Of a stretch of DNA of 47,071 nt, positions 41,885-47,071 are shown piece by piece. Within the stretch, counting starts at the first letter, position 1. Each line of letters opens with the position of its first letter. Origin of the DNA: CAZGQY01 sp964528035 (GTDB taxonomy: Bacteria; Pseudomonadota; Gammaproteobacteria; Methylococcales; UBA1147); contig CAZGQY010000009.1 in NCBI GenBank assembly GCA_964528035.1, positions 1 through 47,071 of the forward strand, written 5' to 3'. Made by a program: the position numbers and the translations under genes. The notes beneath the pieces are model-generated. The model ran no database searches, was not told the origin of the DNA, and worked only from the letters and a program-made list of their open reading frames with translations.

Positions 41885-42082
41885 ATGCCGAAGATTAAAA
41901 CTAATCGCGGGGCTGCAAAGCGTTTCAAGCGGCGAGCCAGTGGCGGTTTTAAATGTGGACAGTCTTTTCGTCGACATATATTGACTAAAAAAAGTACAAA
42001 ACGTAAAAGGCAACTGCGGAAATCTGCAGAGCTTCATGCGTCTGATGTTCGCAGTGCGGCGCGGATGTTACCTTATAGCTAG
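41885..42082 (+). CDS. rpmI: 50S ribosomal protein L35
   Basis: 65 aa from ATG 41885, exactly the family length, with MPKIKTNRGAAKRFK at the N-terminus and the basic HILTKKSTKRKRQLRK core. A frame-extending TTG at 41870 is rejected; the GGAG at 41872-41875 is the ribosome site. Component of the large subunit, co-regulated with L20. Confidence 0.97.
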   Translation: MPKIKTNRGAAKRFKRRASGGFKCGQSFRRHILTKKSTKRKRQLRKSAELHASDVRSAARMLPYS

Positions 42083-42394
42083 TGTTTACCCGTTTTATAT
42101 CGATGAATATTAGATCTGACAGGGCACTCTGCGTTGTTGGAGTTGCCAAATAGGGATCACTTTCAGCGGTACCTTTTCCTGAGAGGGTTAGCTGGGAATG
42201 AAGAACCTATAGCGGAAGATGACGTTGGGGTAATTTATCAGGAATGTTGATAGATATGCCTTATTTATTCGCAACTATTGATTCAGGACAAATTTCGCGA
42301 CGGGGTTATTTTTGATTGAAAAGCAGATCGACATCTGACCCGATATTATTTATCTCGATAAACCAGTCGTATTAAATGTAATTGAGGAAAATCA
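42083..42394. other. 312-bp spacer between rpmI and rplT
   Basis: Unusually long for this gene pair, which is normally separated by tens of bases. No ORF with a ribosome site of more than about 16 codons and no T-run terminator was found. TTGAGGAAAATCA before 42395 is the rplT ribosome site. It may hold a second promoter or an L20-binding leader. Confidence 0.5.
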
Positions 42395-42742
42395 ATGCCA
42401 AGAGTTAAGCGCGGTGTAACCGCGAAAGCCAAACATAAGAAAGTACTTAAACTAGCAAAGGGTTACTACGGTGCACGAAGCCGGGTTTATCGGGTTGCCA
42501 AGCAAGCAGTCATTAAGGCTGGACAATATGCTTATCGTGATCGTCGGCAGAGAAAGCGCCAATTCCGACAATTATGGATTACTCGTATCAATGCAGCGGC
42601 TCGTGAATGCGGTTTGTCGTATAGCCGGTTCATGAATGGACTGAAAAAAGCATCGATTGATATCGATAGAAAAGTACTGGCCGATATTGCGGTGCACGAT
42701 AAAGAGGCGTTTGCTGAATTGGCAAAACTGGCCCAGGGCTAG
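42395..42742 (+). CDS. rplT: 50S ribosomal protein L20
   Basis: 115 aa, normal length, with MPRVKRGVTAKAKHKKVLKL, GYYGARSRVYRVAKQAV, YAYRDRRQRKRQFRQLWI and the C-terminal domain INAAARECGLSYSRFMNGLK. Early 23S assembly protein and, in enterobacteria, translational repressor of its own operon. pheS follows after 43 bp; there is no pheM-like leader peptide between them. Confidence 0.98.
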   Translation: MPRVKRGVTAKAKHKKVLKLAKGYYGARSRVYRVAKQAVIKAGQYAYRDRRQRKRQFRQLWITRINAAARECGLSYSRFMNGLKKASIDIDRKVLADIAVHDKEAFAELAKLAQG

Positions 42743-42785
42743 TTTGAACTTATAAGATCGAATTGTCTTTGTACCGGGTAGGGTT

Positions 42786-43805
42786 GTGAGTATTTCCCTG
42801 GAGGAAACGGTTGCGTGCGCAACAAAACAAATTGCGAATTCTGCTGATCTGGTCGAATTGGATCGCATTCGTGTGGAATATCTGGGTAAGAAAGGTATTT
42901 TTACTCAGCAAATGAAAGGCCTGGGTAAATTATCGGCAGAGCAGAGACCCATTGTCGGTCAGGCGATAAATAACGCTAAAGAAGAATTTCAGAGCGCTTT
43001 CAATCAACACAAACAATTATTGGAAAGCGCGCTATTGGAATCGCGCCTGGCCAGTGAAAAAATTGATGTGAGTTTGCCGGGTCGAGGGCAATCGAGCGGT
43101 GGTCTGCATCCTGTGACTTTGACAGTGCGACGCATCTCGAAAATATTTGGCAGTGTTGGATTTGAAGTGGTGGAGGGTCCCGAAATAGAAGATGACTATC
43201 ATAATTTCGAGGCTTTAAATATTCCTGCGCATCATCCGGCTCGGGCGATGCACGATACCTTTTATTTCGATCCGCATACATTACTCAGGACCCATACCTC
43301 GCCGGTACAAATTCGGGTCATGGAAGATAACCCGCCGCCGTTGAAAATTATCGCACCCGGCCGTGTTTATCGTTGCGATTCAGATTTGACTCATACTCCC
43401 ATGTTTCATCAGGTTGAAGGGTTTTTGGTTGATACTGATGTCAGCTTTGCCGACCTTAAAGGCCTGCTGTTTCAATTCCTGACCTGTTTTTTCGAAAAGC
43501 ATGTACAAGTCCGATTTCGTCCTTCTTATTTTCCGTTTACAGAACCCTCGGCAGAGGTGGATATTGAATGTGTGATGTGCGACGGAAAGGGTTGCCGGGT
43601 ATGTAGTCATACTGGCTGGCTGGAAGTATTAGGTTGCGGCATGATACACCCTGCTGTATTCGAGTCTGTTGATATCGATAATGAATCCTATACAGGTTTC
43701 GCGTTTGGCATGGGCGTGGAACGCCTGGCTATGTTGCGATACGGGATCAATGATCTTCGACTGTTTTTTGAAAATGATATGAAGTTTTTGAGGCAATTTA
43801 ATTAG
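42786..43805 (+). CDS. pheS: Phenylalanyl-tRNA synthetase alpha subunit
   Basis: 339 aa from a GTG start. N-terminal coiled coil (1-90) that binds tRNA-Phe, then the class II catalytic core: motif 1 around GFEVVEGPEIEDDYHNFEAL, motif 2 RVYRCDSDLTHTPMFHQVEG, the Phe-pocket region FRPSYFPFTEPSAEVDI, the Cys-rich CVMCDGKGCRVCSHTGW and motif 3 GFAFGMGVERLAMLRYGI. Partner of PheT in an alpha2-beta2 enzyme. The gap to pheT is 134 bp, larger than the few bases usual for this pair. Confidence 0.98.
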   Translation: MSISLEETVACATKQIANSADLVELDRIRVEYLGKKGIFTQQMKGLGKLSAEQRPIVGQAINNAKEEFQSAFNQHKQLLESALLESRLASEKIDVSLPGRGQSSGGLHPVTLTVRRISKIFGSVGFEVVEGPEIEDDYHNFEALNIPAHHPARAMHDTFYFDPHTLLRTHTSPVQIRVMEDNPPPLKIIAPGRVYRCDSDLTHTPMFHQVEGFLVDTDVSFADLKGLLFQFLTCFFEKHVQVRFRPSYFPFTEPSAEVDIECVMCDGKGCRVCSHTGWLEVLGCGMIHPAVFESVDIDNESYTGFAFGMGVERLAMLRYGINDLRLFFENDMKFLRQFN

Positions 43806-43939
43806 TAAGGACGGTTTTTGCTTCATTTGATTGATCAATAGTCTGAGCGATTGCTGCGTAACTGGGCAATTCTGGAGTTTTTTACCTCTTTATTTTCGGA
43901 CAGCCTCTTAATCTCCGAGTTCTACAATAAGGTAAACCT

Positions 43940-46312
43940 ATGCGTTTTAGTGAAGCCTGGTTACGAGAATACGTAAATCCTGATATCAATAACGATCAAT
44001 TGGTTCAGCAATTGACAATGGCTGGATTGGAAGTCGACAGTACCGAACCTGCCGCTGGGCAGTTTAGCCGGGTTGTTGTGGGTAAGGTTGTTCAACTCCA
44101 ACCGCACCCTAACGCAGATCGCCTCAGAGTTTGTCGAGTCGATATTGGAGACGAAGATCCGTTGCAGATCGTTTGTGGTGCCGGCAATGTTTATGAAGGT
44201 ATGCTGGCGCCAACAGCATTGGTTAATGCCGAGCTTCCAGGCGAATTTAAAATCAAAAAATCGAAACTTAGAGGCGAAGCCTCTCACGGAATGCTGTGTT
44301 CGGAAAAAGAACTGGGATTGGCCGATGCTGCAGATGGGTTGATGGAGTTACCCTGCGATGCACCGATTGGTCAGGACATTCGGGAATTTCTGCAACTGGA
44401 TGATATTGTCATCGAAGTGGATCTGACACCCAACAGGGCGGATTGTCTGAGTATCGAAGGTATTGCCCGCGAAGTTGCCGTTCTCAATCGCATCGATATG
44501 GACACTAATAGTTGCAAGCCAAGCGCTTACAACGAGGAAGTCCTGCCGATTGAGGTTGATGCTTCAGAAGCCTGTCCAAGATATCTGGGTAGGATTATTC
44601 GAGGTGTTAATCCTTTGGCGGCGACTCCACTATGGATGCAAGAACGATTACGACGTTCCGGTTTGCGTAGTTTGGGTCCTCTCGTTGACGTGACCAATTT
44701 TGTTATGCTGGAATTGGGTCAGCCACTGCATGCCTTTGATAATGCCAAAATAGAAGGCGGTATCAAGGTTCGTTATGCTGCTGAGGGAGAATGTTTGGCC
44801 TTATTGAATGGTGAAGAGATCAAACTCTTAACGGACAGTCTGGTTATATGTGATTCTAAGCAACCCCTGGCTTTGGCCGGTATTATGGGTGGGCAGGAAT
44901 CTGCTGTCAGTGACAGCACGACAGATATATTTCTTGAATGCGCTTTTTTTGCGCCCGCTGTCATGATGGGTAAAGCCCGAAACTTTGGGTTGCATACAGA
45001 TTCTTCTCATCGTTTTGAGCGCGGCGTCGATCCGCAATTACAGGAACGAGCCATTGAGCGCGCATCGCAGTTGATTATCGATATTGCGGGGGGTACATCC
45101 GGAAAGGTTAATGAAGTCAGCGCGGAACAGCATTTACCACCTGTTCAGTCGATTGTATTACGAATTGATCGCATCAAAAGGATTCTAGGAATCGATCCGG
45201 ATCCTGCAGAAATTGAAGATATTCTTTCTAGATTGGGTATGCTTCTGGAACCTCACTCGTCCGGTTGGCGGGTAACACCGCCAAGTTATCGATTCGATGT
45301 CGTGATTGAAGCTGATTTGATTGAAGAAATCGGTCGAATTGTTGGATATGATAATTTACCGCGTAACCAACTGTTGATGCACGCCGAATTATCCGAAGAT
45401 TCCGAGAAACGGATGGATTTGGAGAGGCTTAAGGATTTACTCGCAGCGCGAGGTTATCAGGAAGCAATAACCTACAGTTTTGTTGATGACGAAATACAAA
45501 AAAGAATAGAGCCGGAAAAACAGTCTATCAGACTCGCCAACCCAATTTCTTCAGAACTTGCGGTTATGCGATCCGGACTCTGGTGTGGCTTGCTGTTGGC
45601 AGCACAAAATAATTTGAATCGTCAACAGTCACGCATTAGAATTTTTGAAACCGGGTTGCGTTTTGAGCGCAGTAATGATTCGATAGAGCAAAACAAATCG
45701 ATTGCAGGATTAATATTGGGCGCAGATCTTGATGAGCAGTGGACGCAAAAATCCCGTAGTGTGGATTTCTACGATATAAAGTCAGATGTTGAAGCTATTT
45801 TGGATTTGACAAGTGATCGTTACCAATTTGTTTCCGCCGCGCATCCTGCACTGCACCCCGGTCAGAGTGCGAAAATAGTATCCTCCAACGGCACAGATTG
45901 CGGCTGGCTCGGCATGTTGCATCCGCAACTTGAAAAGTCTCTGGGTTTTGATACTCGAGTGTTTCTATTTGATTTGCTTCAGGAACAAATTCTTAGAAAA
46001 TCGATACCCGTATTTAGTGAGTTATCACGATATCCTTCGGTGCGACGGGATTTAGCGATAATAATCAAAGAAAATATTGCGGCCAGTGATATTGTTGATT
46101 TGATATATAGAACTAATGGAGCCTTGATTACAGACATAAAAATTTTTGACGTGTACCGTGGGCAAGGGGTAGAATCTGGAGCAAGAAGTGTGGCTTTAGG
46201 TCTGATTTTTCAGGATTCTTCAGCAACACTTCAAGATTCCAAAATAGATGCTATAGTATCTGATATATTGAAAGAACTAGAATGTAATTTTGACGCAAAA
46301 CTGAGGGAATAG
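43940..46312 (+). CDS. pheT: Phenylalanyl-tRNA synthetase beta subunit
   Basis: 790 aa, normal length. Domains: N-terminal B1 with an EMAP/tRNA-binding domain (~40-150, VVVGKVVQLQPHPNADRLRVC), B3/B4 editing domain (SIEGIAREVAVLN, HAFDNAKI), B5 domain (~400-475), catalytic-like core and C-terminal ferredoxin-fold anticodon-binding domain (~695-790, SRYPSVRRDLAIII). Edits Tyr-tRNA-Phe and binds tRNA. AAGGTAAACCT supplies the ribosome site. ihfA starts 4 bp after the stop, the conserved pheT-ihfA operon order. Confidence 0.98.
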   Translation: MRFSEAWLREYVNPDINNDQLVQQLTMAGLEVDSTEPAAGQFSRVVVGKVVQLQPHPNADRLRVCRVDIGDEDPLQIVCGAGNVYEGMLAPTALVNAELPGEFKIKKSKLRGEASHGMLCSEKELGLADAADGLMELPCDAPIGQDIREFLQLDDIVIEVDLTPNRADCLSIEGIAREVAVLNRIDMDTNSCKPSAYNEEVLPIEVDASEACPRYLGRIIRGVNPLAATPLWMQERLRRSGLRSLGPLVDVTNFVMLELGQPLHAFDNAKIEGGIKVRYAAEGECLALLNGEEIKLLTDSLVICDSKQPLALAGIMGGQESAVSDSTTDIFLECAFFAPAVMMGKARNFGLHTDSSHRFERGVDPQLQERAIERASQLIIDIAGGTSGKVNEVSAEQHLPPVQSIVLRIDRIKRILGIDPDPAEIEDILSRLGMLLEPHSSGWRVTPPSYRFDVVIEADLIEEIGRIVGYDNLPRNQLLMHAELSEDSEKRMDLERLKDLLAARGYQEAITYSFVDDEIQKRIEPEKQSIRLANPISSELAVMRSGLWCGLLLAAQNNLNRQQSRIRIFETGLRFERSNDSIEQNKSIAGLILGADLDEQWTQKSRSVDFYDIKSDVEAILDLTSDRYQFVSAAHPALHPGQSAKIVSSNGTDCGWLGMLHPQLEKSLGFDTRVFLFDLLQEQILRKSIPVFSELSRYPSVRRDLAIIIKENIAASDIVDLIYRTNGALITDIKIFDVYRGQGVESGARSVALGLIFQDSSATLQDSKIDAIVSDILKELECNFDAKLRE

Positions 46313-46315
46313 CGT

Positions 46316-46612
46316 ATGGCAGTAACCAAGGCAACCTTGGCCGAAAGACTTTTTGATGAACTAGGCTTAAATAAACGCGAAGCCAAAGAAATGGTGGAGT
46401 TATTTTTCGAAGAAATTAAACATTCACTGGAGACTGGAGAGCACGTCAAATTATCCAGTTTTGGTAATTTCGACCTACGGGATAAGAATACTCGTCCTGG
46501 GAGAAACCCAAAAACCGGGAAAGAAATTCCAATTTCCGCCCGTCGAGTCGTCACATTTAAGTCTGGGCAAAAATTAAAAGCTCGAGTTGAAGTGTATGCT
46601 GGAACCGAGTAA
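46316..46612 (+). CDS. ihfA: Integration host factor alpha subunit
   Basis: 98 aa with the HU/IHF fold: TKATLAERLFDELGLNKREA, SSFGNFDLRDK and the DNA-bending arm RPGRNPKTGKEIPISARRV with the intercalating Pro. Forms a heterodimer with IhfB (not in the window), bends DNA at promoters and att sites, and is a coactivator for sigma-54 promoters such as those served by the activator at 19.4 kb. GAGGGAA precedes the ATG. Confidence 0.97.
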   Translation: MAVTKATLAERLFDELGLNKREAKEMVELFFEEIKHSLETGEHVKLSSFGNFDLRDKNTRPGRNPKTGKEIPISARRVVTFKSGQKLKARVEVYAGTE

Positions 46613-46949
46613 TAACGATCAGTTACCCAGTATTCCTGCTAAGCGGTATTTTACGATTGGTGAAGTCAGCAATCTTTGTGCTGTAAAACCTCACGTATTG
46701 CGATACTGGGAACAAGAGTTTACTCAATTAAAACCGGTTAAACGGCGCGGCAATCGACGTTACTACCAACGTCATGATGTGCTGATGATTCGTCAAATAC
46801 GATCATTGTTGTATGAGAAAGGGTTTACCATTGGTGGTGCTCGTTCACATCTCACAAGTGACGGTGCAAAAGAAGATATCAATCAATCCAAGCAACTGGT
46901 AAGACAGTTGTGTATTGAATTGGAAGAAGTTCTGAGTCTGTTAAAGTAG
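46596..46949 (+). CDS. MerR-family transcriptional regulator
   Basis: 117 aa from ATG 46596; a TTG at 46587 is an alternative. It overlaps the end of ihfA by 17 bp, so the two are translationally coupled. N-terminal MerR winged HTH: RYFTIGEVSNLCAVKPHVLR, then YWEQEF, PVKRRGNRRYYQRHDVLMI; a short coiled-coil C-terminus (IELEEVLSLLK) without metal-binding Cys, so not a mercury or copper sensor. Found in this position, between ihfA and tRNA-Pro, in many gammaproteobacteria. Regulated target and signal unknown. Confidence 0.93.
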   Translation: MLEPSNNDQLPSIPAKRYFTIGEVSNLCAVKPHVLRYWEQEFTQLKPVKRRGNRRYYQRHDVLMIRQIRSLLYEKGFTIGGARSHLTSDGAKEDINQSKQLVRQLCIELEEVLSLLK

Positions 46950-47018
46950 CCTTCATTCTTTTTCCGTGGTCGGTTCTCGATTCTCGAGCAACCTTCTGGT
47001 TTCATAAATATTCACGAT

Positions 47019-47071
47019 CGGGGCGTAGCGCAGCTTGGTAGCGCACCTGCATGGGGTGCAGGGGGTCGGAG
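47019..47071 (+). tRNA. tRNA-Pro (anticodon GGG), cut by the window end
   Basis: The first 53 nt are present: acceptor strand CGGGGCG, D arm GCGCAGCTTGGTAGCGC and anticodon stem-loop CCTGC-ATGGGGT-GCAGG with anticodon GGG (47053-47055). T arm and CCA end lie outside. Confidence 0.93.

Noticed and set aside
42743..42785. pheM-type attenuator leader peptide before pheS
   Set aside because: Only 43 bp, with no Phe-rich reading frame or terminator hairpin.

Overview
The window looks like chromosomal DNA of a Gram-negative gammaproteobacterium. The right-hand block, infC-rpmI-rplT-pheS-pheT-ihfA-merR-tRNA-Pro, is the gammaproteobacterial translation/IHF cluster. The pyruvate dehydrogenase genes have the homodimeric aceE-aceF-lpdA arrangement. 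Two TonB-dependent receptors, several lipobox proteins and an autotransporter-type barrel require an outer membrane. No genus can be named from the sequence alone.

Layout. 1-5.2 kb: an accessory stretch with a 5'-truncated LuxR-type regulator, two lipoproteins of unknown role, an unrecognised 152-aa protein, and a 40-aa Cys-rich acidic ORF overlapping (ATGA) a peptidoglycan amidase that carries a cell-wall-binding domain. 5.3-7.8 kb: a minus-strand ABC importer (binding protein, permease, ATPase) of the nitrate/sulfonate/pyrimidine-precursor class. 8.1-9.1 kb: an unusual polycationic lipoprotein. 9.2-16.8 kb: moaA, the pyruvate dehydrogenase genes aceE-aceF-lpdA and a ybfF-like esterase. 17.3-19.3 kb: an orphan OmpR-type response regulator and argG. 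19.4-21.2 kb: a minus-strand sigma-54 activator without a sensor domain, and a TauE/SafE (DsbD_2-type) membrane protein. 21.3-28.0 kb: a TonB receptor behind two tandem operator-like sites, a membrane-anchored helix-hairpin-helix protein, a Wzz-type polysaccharide co-polymerase whose cytoplasmic tail looks like a degenerate tyrosine recombinase, and a phospholipase D-like protein.

28.3-36.7 kb is bounded by two 160-bp, about 95% identical copies of a foldback MITE with GGAGCGAGG terminal repeats. Between them lie a second TonB receptor, a Tat-signalled gluconate-dehydrogenase subunit 3, a GMC flavoprotein with a ferredoxin-like Cys cluster, a proline-rich autotransporter barrel, a vapC toxin remnant and an aspartate aminotransferase. 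Two further solo ends of the same element lie at 26.9 and 35.2 kb, so this segment has been repeatedly visited by the element. 36.9-47.1 kb is core genome: uvrB, tRNA-Val(GAC), thrS, infC with a rare ATC start, the L35/L20 genes, pheST, ihfA, a MerR regulator and the start of tRNA-Pro(GGG).

Working together: the receptor, subunit 3 and GMC oxidoreductase plausibly take up and oxidise an unknown organic substrate in the periplasm. aceE-aceF-lpdA make acetyl-CoA. The most novel-looking items are the Wzz/recombinase-like fusion, the MITE family, the GMC/TonB/autotransporter island, the polycationic lipoprotein and the paired operator upstream of the first TonB receptor. No CRISPR array, rRNA, complete prophage or intact transposase was seen.
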